From: Aquibium microcysteis
GTDB lineage: Bacteria > Pseudomonadota > Alphaproteobacteria > Rhizobiales > Rhizobiaceae
Reading direction: 5' to 3'
Length of the DNA stretch: 64,000 nt
Assembly (NCBI RefSeq): GCF_014495845.1
Contig: NZ_CP061080.1
Span: 733,001-797,000 of the forward strand
Shown here in pieces: positions 45,369-53,822 of this stretch. The notes under the pieces are model-generated. The model was not told the origin of the DNA and ran no database searches. It was given only the letters and a program-made list of their open reading frames with translations. Both the position numbers and the translations under genes were made by a program. Every line of letters starts with the position of its first letter. Position 1 is the first letter of the stretch.

Positions 45369-46378
45369 TGTCGAACCGGCTTCCCATCATCGCCGCGATC
45401 GTCGCGGTCATCGCCATCATCGCCTACTCCTCCTTCTTCGTCGTCAACGAACGCCAGCAGGCGATCGTGCTGCGCTTCGGCGAGATCGTCGACGTCAAGT
45501 CGGAGCCGGGCATCTACTTCAAGCTGCCCTTCGGCTTCGTCGAGGCGGACAACGTCCAGATGATCGAGGATCGCATCATGCGCTTCGATCTCGACGACAT
45601 CCGCGTCCAGGTCTCGGGCGGCAAGTTCTACGAGGTCGACGCCTTCGTCCTCTACCGGATCGACAATCCGCGCGTCTTCCGGCAGACCGTTTCGGGCTCG
45701 GTGACGCTCGCCGAACAGCGCCTGCGCACCCGCCTCGACGCGGCCCTGCGCCGCGTTTACGGTCTGCGCGGCTTCGAATCGGCGCTGTCGGAGGAACGCA
45801 CCTCGATGATGCTCGAGGTCCGCGACCAGCTCCGGCCCGATGCCACCTCGCTCGGCCTCGCGATCCAGGACGTCCGCATCCGCCGCACCGATCTGACGCA
45901 GGAGGTCTCGCAGCAGACCTACGACCGCATGTCGGCCGAACGTCTCGCCGAGGCAGAGCGTCTGCGGGCCCGCGGCCGCGAGGCGGCTGCGCGTATCCGC
46001 GCGCGGGCCGACCGCGAGGTCGTCGAGATCATCGCCGAGGCGCGCCGTGAATCGGAGATCCTCCGAGGCGAGGGCGAGGCCCAGCGCAACGCCATCTTCG
46101 CCGACGCTTTCCAGCGCGACCCGGACTTCTTCGACTTCTACCGCTCGATGGCAGCCTATTCGGAGGCATTGCAGGGAAGCGGCACGTCGATGGTTCTGTC
46201 GCCCGACTCCGAGTTCTTCCGCTATTTCGGCAATGATGCCGGGCGGCGGTCGAACACCGGGGCGACGGGGGCAGCGGCGGCAGGCGGCAGCGGCAGCCCT
46301 CTGCCGGCGGCGCCGGCGGTCGAGCCGGCCGTTCCGGCGGTCGAGCCCGCAGCCCCCGCAGCCCCCGCAGCCAACTGA
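45368..46378 (+). CDS. hflC: HflC, FtsH-associated SPFH protein
   Basis: Encodes 336 residues. N-terminal membrane helix (about 6-24), SPFH domain with VNERQQAIVLRFGEIV, and a charged helical tail (LAEAERLRARGREAAARIRA). The last 50 residues are an Ala/Pro-rich extension (VEPAAPAAPAAN), longer than in E. coli HflC. Follows hflK by a one-base overlap. Modulates FtsH degradation of membrane proteins. Confidence 0.93.
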   Translation: MSNRLPIIAAIVAVIAIIAYSSFFVVNERQQAIVLRFGEIVDVKSEPGIYFKLPFGFVEADNVQMIEDRIMRFDLDDIRVQVSGGKFYEVDAFVLYRIDNPRVFRQTVSGSVTLAEQRLRTRLDAALRRVYGLRGFESALSEERTSMMLEVRDQLRPDATSLGLAIQDVRIRRTDLTQEVSQQTYDRMSAERLAEAERLRARGREAAARIRARADREVVEIIAEARRESEILRGEGEAQRNAIFADAFQRDPDFFDFYRSMAAYSEALQGSGTSMVLSPDSEFFRYFGNDAGRRSNTGATGAAAAGGSGSPLPAAPAVEPAVPAVEPAAPAAPAAN

Positions 46379-46379
46379 C

Positions 46380-46565
46380 ATGCGCGACCTCATCGATGCC
46401 CTCGGTCTCGTCCTCGTGATCGAGGGCCTCATCTATGGCGGCTTTCCCTCGCTTGCCCGCCGGCTCGCCTCCAACGTGCTCGACATGTCCGACGACACCT
46501 TGCGCTATGGCGGCATCGCCGCCGTGGCGGTCGGCGTCGGCATCGTCTGGCTCGTCCGGGGATAA
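46380..46565 (+). CDS. DUF2065 small membrane protein
   Basis: Encodes 61 residues with two membrane helices (LIDALGLVLVIEGLIYGGF and YGGIAAVAVGVGIVWLVRG). DUF2065 proteins regularly follow hflKC, as here. Starts one base after the hflC stop codon. Function unknown, presumably accessory to the HflKC/FtsH complex. Confidence 0.85.
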   Translation: MRDLIDALGLVLVIEGLIYGGFPSLARRLASNVLDMSDDTLRYGGIAAVAVGVGIVWLVRG

Positions 46566-46722
46566 CGCAGGTTTTATCCGGTTTGCGCTATCCTCGACCG
46601 CAAACTGGCCCTAATTCTTGCCGACGACGGAGCGGACGCGACACCGGTCGCGTCGGCGTCTTGCAGCGGCGACGGGTCCGCGTCGGCGCACCCGCGTCCA
46701 GGCCAATCGGGAGAAGGTGACG

Positions 46723-48201
46723 ATGATGCTCAAGCGGTTCCTGCCGGCGGTGCGCGGACTTGCCTTTGCGGCCGCGGCAGCCTCCCTGCTGGCGCAGACG
46801 GCCGGTCCGGCCATGGCGCAGCAAGCAGGACCGGCCTCCGTCGCCGACCTCGCGGAGGGGCTTCTGGAAGCGGTGGTCAACATCTCGACCTCGCAGAACC
46901 GCGGCAGCGCCGGCGAAGAGGCGGTGCCGATGCCGCAACTGCCGGAGGGCTCGCCCTTCCAGGATTTCTTCGACGAATTCTTCAAGGATCGCGGCGGCGA
47001 CGCCATGCCGCGCCGCGTGCAGTCGCTCGGGTCCGGTTTCGTGATCGACGCCGAGCAGGGCATCATCATCACCAACAACCACGTCATCGCCGATGCCGAC
47101 GAGATCGAGGCGAACTTCTCCGACGGCTCCAAGCTGAAGGCCGAACTCGTCGGACGCGACACCAAGACCGACATCGCGGTGCTGAAGGTCGACCCGACGA
47201 AGAAGAAGCTGAAGGCGGTCCCGTTCGGCAATTCCGGCGCCATCCGCATCGGCGACTGGGTGATGGCCATCGGCAATCCGTTCGGCCTCGGCGGCACGGT
47301 GACCGTCGGCATCGTCTCGGCGCGCAATCGCGACATCAATTCCGGCCCCTATGACGACTTCATCCAGACCGATGCCGCCATCAATCGCGGCAATTCCGGC
47401 GGCCCGCTGTTCAACATGAACGGCGAGGTGATCGGCATCAACACCGCCATCATCTCGCCCTCCGGCGGCTCCATCGGCATCGGCTTCTCCATCCCCTCCG
47501 ATCTTGCCGTCGGCGTGATCGCCCAACTGCGCGAATTCGGCGAGACCCGCCGCGGCTGGCTGGGCGTTCGCATCCAGCCCGTCACCGACGACATCGCCGA
47601 GAGCCTCGGCATGGCCACGGCCGAAGGCGCGCTGGTCGCCGGCGTCATCAAGGGCGGACCGGTCGACAACGGCATCATCCAGGCCGGCGACGTCATCATC
47701 CGTTTCGACGGCAGGCCGGTGAGGGAGATGCGTGACCTGCCGCGGATCGTCGCCGACAGCCCGGTCGGCAAGGAAGTCGACGTCGTCATCGTCCGCAAGG
47801 GCGAGGAACAGGTGGTCAAGGTCACGCTCGGCCGTCTCGAGGATGGCGAGCAGATGGCGGAGAACGAGGCGGGAGACGCCGAGGAGGGCGAGGCCGTGGC
47901 CACCGCAGCGGTGCTCGGCATGACAGTCGGTGCCATCGACGACGCCGCACGCGAACGCTTCGGCATCGTGCCCGACGTGTCCGGCGTGGTGATCACCGAG
48001 GTCGCGCCGAATTCGGCCGCCGCGGACAAGGGCATAACCGCCGGCGAGGTGATCACCGAGATCGCCCAGGAATCGGTGTCCTCGCCGCAGCAGGTGGTCG
48101 ACCGGATCGCCGCGCTGAAGGAGCAGGGCCGCCGCAACGCGCTGCTGATGCTGTCGTCCAAGACCGGCGAACTGCGCTTCGTGACGCTCAGGATGGATTG
48201 A
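46723..48201 (+). CDS. degP: DegP/HtrA-type periplasmic serine protease (Do)
   Basis: Encodes 492 residues. Signal peptide about 1-33 (AMA-Q). Trypsin-like domain with catalytic His (NNHVIAD), Asp (KTDIAVLKV) and Ser (NRGNSGGPLFN), then two PDZ domains (about 280-370 and 395-490). Degrades or refolds misfolded envelope proteins. The order hflK-hflC-DUF2065-degP is a conserved alphaproteobacterial quality-control block. The 157-base gap before it contains a 7-base inverted repeat (46581-46605) that could be a terminator or promoter element. Confidence 0.94.
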   Translation: MMLKRFLPAVRGLAFAAAAASLLAQTAGPAMAQQAGPASVADLAEGLLEAVVNISTSQNRGSAGEEAVPMPQLPEGSPFQDFFDEFFKDRGGDAMPRRVQSLGSGFVIDAEQGIIITNNHVIADADEIEANFSDGSKLKAELVGRDTKTDIAVLKVDPTKKKLKAVPFGNSGAIRIGDWVMAIGNPFGLGGTVTVGIVSARNRDINSGPYDDFIQTDAAINRGNSGGPLFNMNGEVIGINTAIISPSGGSIGIGFSIPSDLAVGVIAQLREFGETRRGWLGVRIQPVTDDIAESLGMATAEGALVAGVIKGGPVDNGIIQAGDVIIRFDGRPVREMRDLPRIVADSPVGKEVDVVIVRKGEEQVVKVTLGRLEDGEQMAENEAGDAEEGEAVATAAVLGMTVGAIDDAARERFGIVPDVSGVVITEVAPNSAAADKGITAGEVITEIAQESVSSPQQVVDRIAALKEQGRRNALLMLSSKTGELRFVTLRMD

Positions 48202-48252
48202 TCAGGCCGCCGTGGTGGCGGCGCCGGCGTCAGCCGGTGCAGGTCCTGGCGT

Positions 48253-48810
48253 TCAGGCCTGCATGTCCTCCCACACGTCGCGGCACATTCCGTAGAGGAC
48301 GTGCGGATTGAGGCTCGGTGCTGCCACACGCGGATGATCGAAGTCGCCGTCCTCGATGCGGCTCATGCCGATGCGCTTCATCACGGCGATCGAGCGCACG
48401 TTGGTCCAGACCGCGAAGGACAGCACCTCGTCGAGGCCAAGCGTGCGGAAGGCGAAAGTGAGCCAGGCGCGGGCAGCCTCCGTCGCGTAGCCCTTTCCCC
48501 AGAACTCCGGCGCCAGGCGCCAGCCGATCTCGACCGCGTCGTCCGGCAGGATGCCGGGGAGGGCGGCCGTGTTCAGCCCGACGAAGCCGATCGTCTCTCC
48601 GGTCGCGGCTATTTCGGCGGCACAGAAGCCATAGCCGCGCGTGGCGATGTCGCACTTCATGCGGTCCATCATGGCGTCCGAGCCGGCGCGGGTGCGGCGG
48701 AAGCCGAAGAACTCCATCACCGAATCATCCGAATTGATGCGGTGGAAGAGGGCGCGGTCGCGATCTTCCCAGTTCCGCAGGATGAGGCGCTCGGTCAGGA
48801 GGGGGGTCAT
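48253..48810 (-). CDS. GNAT-family N-acetyltransferase (RimJ-like)
   Basis: Encodes 185 residues from ATG 48810. RimJ/RimL-type GNAT pattern: N-terminal LLTERLILRNWEDRDRALF, acetyl-CoA site APEFWGKGYATEAARAWL (Q/RxxGxG/A-like) and C-terminal NVRSIAVMKRIGM. Acetylates an unknown amine, possibly a ribosomal or small-molecule target. Its start overlaps the serB stop by four bases. Confidence 0.85.
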   Translation of the reverse strand: MTPLLTERLILRNWEDRDRALFHRINSDDSVMEFFGFRRTRAGSDAMMDRMKCDIATRGYGFCAAEIAATGETIGFVGLNTAALPGILPDDAVEIGWRLAPEFWGKGYATEAARAWLTFAFRTLGLDEVLSFAVWTNVRSIAVMKRIGMSRIEDGDFDHPRVAAPSLNPHVLYGMCRDVWEDMQA

Positions 48811-49694
48811 GAGGCGAAATCGGCCGAGGAGTATCCCTGGAGGTAGAGGAGGGCGGTGAGGTCGCCGTGGTCGATGCGGTATCGGGCCTGCGCCGCCACT
48901 GCCGGCTTGGCGTGCAGCGCCACGCCCATGCCGGCGAGGCCGATCATGGCGAGATCGTTCGCACCGTCTCCCACCGCAACCGCGTCCTCGGTCGTGACGC
49001 CGAGGCGAGCGGCGATCGCCGTCAGCGCCTCCGCCTTCGCCTCGCGCCCGAGCACGGGATCGGCGACGGCGCCGGCCAGGACGCCGTCCTTCGTGAGGAG
49101 CGTGTTCGACTGGTGCTCGTCGAAGCCGAGCCGCTCGGCCACCGGGCCCGTGAACAGCGTGAAGCCGCCGGAAACCAGCGCCGTCCATGCGCCGTGCCGG
49201 CGCATCGTCGCGACGAGCTGCCGCCCGCCGGACGCCAGCGTGATCCGCTCGGCGATCACCTTGTCGATCACCGAGAGCGGCAGTCCCTCGAGCAGGGCCA
49301 CGCGCTCGCGCAGCGCCGGCTCGAAGGCGATCTCTCCGTTCATGGCCCGCCGCGTGATGGCCGAGACGTGGTCCTTGAGACCGACTTCCGCCGCGAGTTC
49401 GTCGATGCACTCCTGGTCGATCATGGTGGAATCCATGTCGGCGATCAGGATTCTCTTGCGGCGTCCCCGCGCCGGCTGCACGGCCATGTCCAGCGGCAGG
49501 CCAGCCAGGGCCTCGCGAAGCCGCGCCTCGGCCCCGGCCGCGTCCGTATCTTCCGGCAGGTCGATGTCGCAGGCGATGCCGTCGGCCAGGAAGCGCGGCG
49601 CCCTTGCGCCGATGGCACGGGACGCGCTATCGGCGACCTCCCGCGTCAGCGATGCGGCGGCGGGGCTGGAGATGAGCGTGGCGACCAGCGACAT
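48807..49694 (-). CDS. serB: Phosphoserine phosphatase
   Basis: Encodes 295 residues. HAD-family enzyme for the last step of serine synthesis. An N-terminal region of about 80 residues (ACT-like) precedes the HAD core with motif I ADMDSTMI (nucleophile first Asp), motif II VSGGFTLF and motif III/IV AVGDGANDLAM. Start ATG 49694 gives the family-typical MSLVATLISSP. Its 5' end is only 28 bases from divergent miaA. Confidence 0.93.
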   Translation of the reverse strand: MSLVATLISSPAAASLTREVADSASRAIGARAPRFLADGIACDIDLPEDTDAAGAEARLREALAGLPLDMAVQPARGRRKRILIADMDSTMIDQECIDELAAEVGLKDHVSAITRRAMNGEIAFEPALRERVALLEGLPLSVIDKVIAERITLASGGRQLVATMRRHGAWTALVSGGFTLFTGPVAERLGFDEHQSNTLLTKDGVLAGAVADPVLGREAKAEALTAIAARLGVTTEDAVAVGDGANDLAMIGLAGMGVALHAKPAVAAQARYRIDHGDLTALLYLQGYSSADFAS

Positions 49695-49722
49695 CGAGAC
49701 GGTTTCTCCGAGAGACGGCATC

Positions 49723-50649
49723 GTGCCGTTGAGGAATGCAACCCTGATAGCCGGGCCGACCGCGAGCGGCAAGTCGTTGCTGGCCCTCGAGATTGCACGT
49801 TTGACGGGTGCGCAGATCGTCAACGCCGATTCCATGCAGGTCTACGGTGTGCTCCGCGTGCTGACGGCACGGCCGTCCGCCGCGGAGGAAGCCGGGCAGC
49901 CGCACCATCTCTACGGTCACGTGCCTCCCTCGGTCGCCCACTCTGCCGGCCAGTGGCTGCGCGAGGTGACCGACCTCGTCGCCGGCGCCGCAGCCGGCGG
50001 CGGGCGTTTCGTCTTTGTCGGCGGCACCGGGCTTTACTTCCGCGCGCTCACCGGCGGCCTGTCCGAGGTGCCGCCTGTGCCGCCTGCGATTCGGGAAGGG
50101 TGGCGCACGCGGCTCGCGTCCGAGGGCGCCGCGGCTCTCCACGCGCTGCTCTCGGCCCGCGACGCCGAGGCCGCCGCGCGCATCGGCCATGCCGACGGCC
50201 AGCGGATCATCCGCGCCCTCGAGGTCCTGGAGGCGACCGGCCGGCCGATCGGTCACTGGCAGGCGATGCGGGGACCGTCGCTGATCGACCCCGCGACCGC
50301 GCGCTGCCTCGTCATCGCGCCGGACCGGGCGCTCCTGCGCGCGCGCATCGACGCCCGCTTCGACGCGATGGTGGAGGCTGGCGCGCTCGAGGAGGTGCGG
50401 GCGCTGCTGGCACTCGGGCTCGATCCGGCGCTGCCCGCCATGAAGGCGATCGGCGTTCCGGAACTGGCCGGCCACCTTCTGGGATCGACGACGCTGGAGG
50501 CGGCCCTCGAGCGGGCGAAGGCCGCCACCCGCCAATATGCCAAGCGGCAGGAGACCTGGTTCCGCCACCAGCTCGGACCCGAATGGCATCGAATCACGGA
50601 TCTGCAGGGCGAGGTGTCCGCGGCGAGGGTATTCTCCGCTACGACCTAA
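49723..50649 (+). CDS. miaA: tRNA dimethylallyltransferase
   Basis: Encodes 308 residues from GTG 49723 (TTG 49729 is possible). Adds the dimethylallyl group to A37 of tRNAs reading UNN codons. P-loop AGPTASGKSLLA, substrate-site NADSMQVY and GGTGLYFRAL, and C-terminal RQYAKRQETWFR are all intact. Divergent from serB with a 28-base gap that must contain two translation starts and at least part of both promoters. Confidence 0.93.
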   Translation: MPLRNATLIAGPTASGKSLLALEIARLTGAQIVNADSMQVYGVLRVLTARPSAAEEAGQPHHLYGHVPPSVAHSAGQWLREVTDLVAGAAAGGGRFVFVGGTGLYFRALTGGLSEVPPVPPAIREGWRTRLASEGAAALHALLSARDAEAAARIGHADGQRIIRALEVLEATGRPIGHWQAMRGPSLIDPATARCLVIAPDRALLRARIDARFDAMVEAGALEEVRALLALGLDPALPAMKAIGVPELAGHLLGSTTLEAALERAKAATRQYAKRQETWFRHQLGPEWHRITDLQGEVSAARVFSATT

Positions 50650-50744
50650 GTCTTCTTCGTCGCCTTCACGCTCAGGTTGCGACCGTTAACGCCGCCGTAA
50701 GTGCCGCCGTGCAATTCTGCGCCGGTCATCGCGGTACGGGTTAC

Positions 50745-51521
50745 ATGCGCCTCCATCGATCGGAAACGGCCTTCTTCGTCTTCATGGCGCTGATCCTCGT
50801 CACGTGCGTCCTGTTGCTGTTCGCTTTCCGCGCGCTGAGCGCCCCCCACTTCGACGATGCCCCCGCCCACGAACTCGCCGGGCGTCTGCTGTTCGGCGGA
50901 GCGGTCCTCAATGCCGCCGCCATCGTCTTCGGCCTGTTCTTCATCTTTCCGCTGATCCGCACCCAGGTGCGCGAGGAAGGAAAGCTGCGGGCCATGACGG
51001 AAACGCTGAGCGCCCGCTCGGTGACGCTGGAACACGCCGCGCTGACCGACGGACTGACCAGCATGCACAATCGCCGCTACTTCGACGACGCCCTGCGGGA
51101 GTATCTCGCCGAATTCCAGCGCATCGGCAAACCGGTCGGGCTGATGATCCTCGACCTCGACAACTTCAAGGCCGTCAACGACACGCATGGGCACGACGTC
51201 GGCGACGAGGTTCTGCGCCAGGTGGCGAACTGCCTGCGCGAGTTCACGCGCTACCACGACGTCGCGGCGCGTCTCGGCGGCGAGGAGTTCGCCGTGGTGG
51301 CCCCCAATCTCGACGAGGACATGCTGGGCAAGCTCGCCGAGCGCATCCGCACGGCCATCTCGCAGCTGACCGTCACGACCGGCAACGTCACGCTGCGCGT
51401 CACCACGAGCGTCGGACTGGCGGTGTGGGACAGGAGCGAGAGCGCGGACGAGTTCTTCCGCCGCGCGGATCGCAAACTCTACCAGGCGAAGCGTCTCGGC
51501 CGGAACCGCGTCTGCGCCTGA
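50745..51521 (+). CDS. Membrane diguanylate cyclase
   Basis: Encodes 258 residues. Two N-terminal membrane helices (about 9-30 and 45-68), a short coiled linker, then a GGDEF domain with an intact active-site GGEEF and substrate-site DLDNFKAVNDTHGHDVGD. An inhibitory RxxD site (RYHD) lies five residues before GGEEF, so product inhibition is expected. Makes cyclic di-GMP. Closely follows miaA (95-base gap) but has no evident functional link. Confidence 0.9.
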   Translation: MRLHRSETAFFVFMALILVTCVLLLFAFRALSAPHFDDAPAHELAGRLLFGGAVLNAAAIVFGLFFIFPLIRTQVREEGKLRAMTETLSARSVTLEHAALTDGLTSMHNRRYFDDALREYLAEFQRIGKPVGLMILDLDNFKAVNDTHGHDVGDEVLRQVANCLREFTRYHDVAARLGGEEFAVVAPNLDEDMLGKLAERIRTAISQLTVTTGNVTLRVTTSVGLAVWDRSESADEFFRRADRKLYQAKRLGRNRVCA

Positions 51522-51584
51522 GCCGTCCTCCGGATTCACCCTGAGCGAGGGGTGGGCGAACTGCCCGTTCGCGAGCGGGCCGGT

Positions 51585-53471
51585 CTACTCTCCGGATCGG
51601 AAGGGCGCGTCGCCGAAGCGCCGCAGCCGCCGCGGTTCGGCGGCGGACGGCATGCCGAAGCCGGAGCCACCGCCATGCGCGGGTGCATGGGCGATGCCGG
51701 TCCCGGAGTCCGGCGTCGCGCCCGTGGCTTCGGCCACCGACCGCCTGAGCAGCGGGCTGCCCTCGCCGAAGAAGGACTGGTCCTCCTCCGGTTCCGCCGC
51801 AGGCTGCCGCTCGATGCGCCGCATCCGGTCGATGATGGCCTGCAGGTCCACCTCCTCGGGAGAGACCACGCTGCCCAGCGAACTGTCGACATGGGCGCCG
51901 GGGATCTTGTCGGCCGACAGTTCCTCGAACTTCAGCCGCATCGGGGTCGCCACCGCTTCGCCGAAGGCGATCGCCTCGCGCTGCCCCATGGAGGAGAGGA
52001 AGGCGAGCGTCGAGGCCGAGGAATCGGCGATGGCGGTGCGGATGATCTCCTGGTCGCGGTCGTTGGCGAGCCGCATGGCGAAGACGCTGGAGCATTGCGA
52101 CAGGATCGTCGGATCGAGCTCGCCGGGGCGCTGCGTGACGACGCCGAGGTAGCAGCCGTACTTGCGGCCCTCCTTGGCGATGCGGGCGAGCGCGTGGCGC
52201 GTCGGGGCGAAGCCGAGCCGCGGATCGGACGGCATGTAGCGGTGCGCCTCCTCGCAGACGACGAGCAGCTTCAGCTTGCCCTGGCTGCTCTGGGCGAGGT
52301 CGAAGGCGAGCCGCGCCAGCACCGAGCAGACCGAGTTGACCACCTCCGACGGCATGCCGGCGAGCTGGAAGCACATGATCGGCCGCCCCTCGTGCGGCAC
52401 GCGGAAGATCCGGCCGATCGACTGGTGGATGGTGTCCTCCACCATGTGGGTGCCGAACATGAAGCGGTACGAGGCGTCGTGGACGATGCTCTCGATCCGG
52501 CTCTTCAGCGATTTCAGCGCCGGCCGCTCGTGCTTGCCGTCGAGGGAGCCCATGCGTTCGTCGATCTGGCGCAGAACGTCCGACATCCGGTAGGGAAGCG
52601 GCGTGTCTGCGGTGATGGAGCCCATGTCGGCCGCGCGGCGCAGCCGCAGCTGTCCGCCGGGATTGCGGTAGGAGACCTTGGCGATCGGGATGAGGTCGCG
52701 CAGGATGTCGACCTCCTCCATCACGTTGTCGCGCCCGCGGAACAGCACCTCGACCAGTTCCTCGAGCCTGAACAGCCAGAATGGCAGGTCGAGCGTCTGC
52801 TGGTCGATGCGCGCGGCCTGGTCCTTGAAGGCGGCCGCGAACTCGTTGTGCGGGTCGAGGATCAGGATGCGCAGGTCCGGCCGCTCCTCGATCGCCTTGT
52901 GCAGCAGCAGCGACACCGCGGTGGACTTGCCGACGCCGGTGGTGCCGACGATGGCGAAGTGCCGGTTGAGCATGGAATCGACGCTGATGCGCGCGGCGAT
53001 GTTGGAATTCTGCGACAGGCTGCCGATGACAACGGACTGGCGTCCGGCGAGTTGGTAGACGGCTTCGAGGTCGCGGGCGCGGATCTGGTGCGCGATGGCA
53101 CCGATGTTGGGATAGACGGTGATGCCGCGGTCGAAGACCGGCCGCCTGGTGCCTTCCTCGTCGCGCACTTCGCCGATCAGTTCGAGATGCACCTTGATCG
53201 GGTTGGGCTCGTCCTCGAGCCAGACCCCAGAGGGCATCTCGATCGAGCACACCATGCCGACGAGGCGCGTCTGGCCGGTCGAGACCGAGATCAGCTTGCC
53301 GATGTTCCAGAGATTGGTCGGCGCGCCCTCCGCGGCGTCCGCATAGGAGGCGATGACGGCCATCGCGCCGTCGCACTGGATGACGCGGCCGAGCATCCGA
53401 GCATCGGGCTGGCGAGGATCCCGGCGTTCCTGCGCCGTCGCTTCCCCGCGCGGTGCTTCTGCGGCATACAT
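51585..53471 (-). CDS. HerA-like P-loop ATPase
   Basis: Encodes 628 residues. An N-terminal HAS-barrel-like domain (about 25-150) is followed by a HerA/FtsK-type ATPase core: Walker A VGTTGVGKSTA (about 175), Walker B KLLVVCEEAHRYM and a sensor segment GVVTQRPGELDP. The C-terminal 70 residues are low-complexity and probably disordered. HerA-type motors translocate DNA and often work with NurA nucleases or in defence; no NurA-like gene is adjacent. An alternative start at the in-frame MLGRV would shorten it by about 25 residues. Confidence 0.82.
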   Translation of the reverse strand: MYAAEAPRGEATAQERRDPRQPDARMLGRVIQCDGAMAVIASYADAAEGAPTNLWNIGKLISVSTGQTRLVGMVCSIEMPSGVWLEDEPNPIKVHLELIGEVRDEEGTRRPVFDRGITVYPNIGAIAHQIRARDLEAVYQLAGRQSVVIGSLSQNSNIAARISVDSMLNRHFAIVGTTGVGKSTAVSLLLHKAIEERPDLRILILDPHNEFAAAFKDQAARIDQQTLDLPFWLFRLEELVEVLFRGRDNVMEEVDILRDLIPIAKVSYRNPGGQLRLRRAADMGSITADTPLPYRMSDVLRQIDERMGSLDGKHERPALKSLKSRIESIVHDASYRFMFGTHMVEDTIHQSIGRIFRVPHEGRPIMCFQLAGMPSEVVNSVCSVLARLAFDLAQSSQGKLKLLVVCEEAHRYMPSDPRLGFAPTRHALARIAKEGRKYGCYLGVVTQRPGELDPTILSQCSSVFAMRLANDRDQEIIRTAIADSSASTLAFLSSMGQREAIAFGEAVATPMRLKFEELSADKIPGAHVDSSLGSVVSPEEVDLQAIIDRMRRIERQPAAEPEEDQSFFGEGSPLLRRSVAEATGATPDSGTGIAHAPAHGGGSGFGMPSAAEPRRLRRFGDAPFRSGE

Positions 53472-53609
53472 GATGGCGCGTCCCTGTCCTGCTTCTTCTT
53501 GTCGTTTGGGAGACAGGATGGCATTGCCGGGTTAAGGGCGGGTTCGGGGCATTGGTTCACGTGCCGTTAATGGAGACGGGGCGCAGCGTTCTGAGCGTCC
53601 GATTTGCGG

Positions 53610-53638
53610 TTGACAGCGCCTGAGGTAGCGCCTTAGTG
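53610..53638 (+). promoter_or_regulatory. Promoter of the ilv operon leader
   Basis: TTGACA (53610-53615), 17 bases, TTAGTG (53633-53638). The -35 is perfect, the -10 weak. The expected start site, near 53645, lies only about three bases before the leader-peptide ATG, so the leader may be translated as a (near) leaderless message. Confidence 0.55.
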
Positions 53639-53647
53639 TCCGCGCCC

Positions 53648-53701
53648 ATGACGAACCGGATCATTCTCGTAGTAGGCGCGCGCATGGGCAAGGCGGTGTA
53701 A
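53648..53701 (+). CDS. ilv leader peptide
   Basis: Encodes 17 residues (MTNRIILVVGARMGKAV). Consecutive Ile-Ile-Leu-Val-Val codons (53660-53674) act as the sensor for charged branched-chain tRNAs. When these are scarce the ribosome should stall there and free the downstream RNA from the structure at 53679-53728. Its position just before an attenuator and the acetolactate synthase genes makes the assignment strong despite the small size. Confidence 0.85.
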   Translation: MTNRIILVVGARMGKAV

Positions 53702-53757
53702 CCGCCGGGCGAGATCCCCCCATGCGCGACGAACAGGCTCCCTCGGGGGCCTTTTTT
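53679..53757 (+). terminator. Transcription attenuator of the ilv operon
   Basis: Region 1 CGCGCATGGG (53679-53688) is perfectly complementary to region 2 CCCATGCGCG (53719-53728). A terminator hairpin (53736-53751, GGCTCC...GGGGCC) is followed by six T (53752-53757). The C run at 53716-53721 can instead pair with the G run at 53745-53749, which would break the terminator. This gives mutually exclusive structures governed by where the ribosome stops on the leader peptide. The exact antiterminator pairing is inferred. Confidence 0.8.
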
Positions 53758-53822
53758 ATTGGCCGAAACAGGACTAGACGAACCTCCAGCGCCGCAGCGG
53801 CGCACAATACGGGACGAGATCG

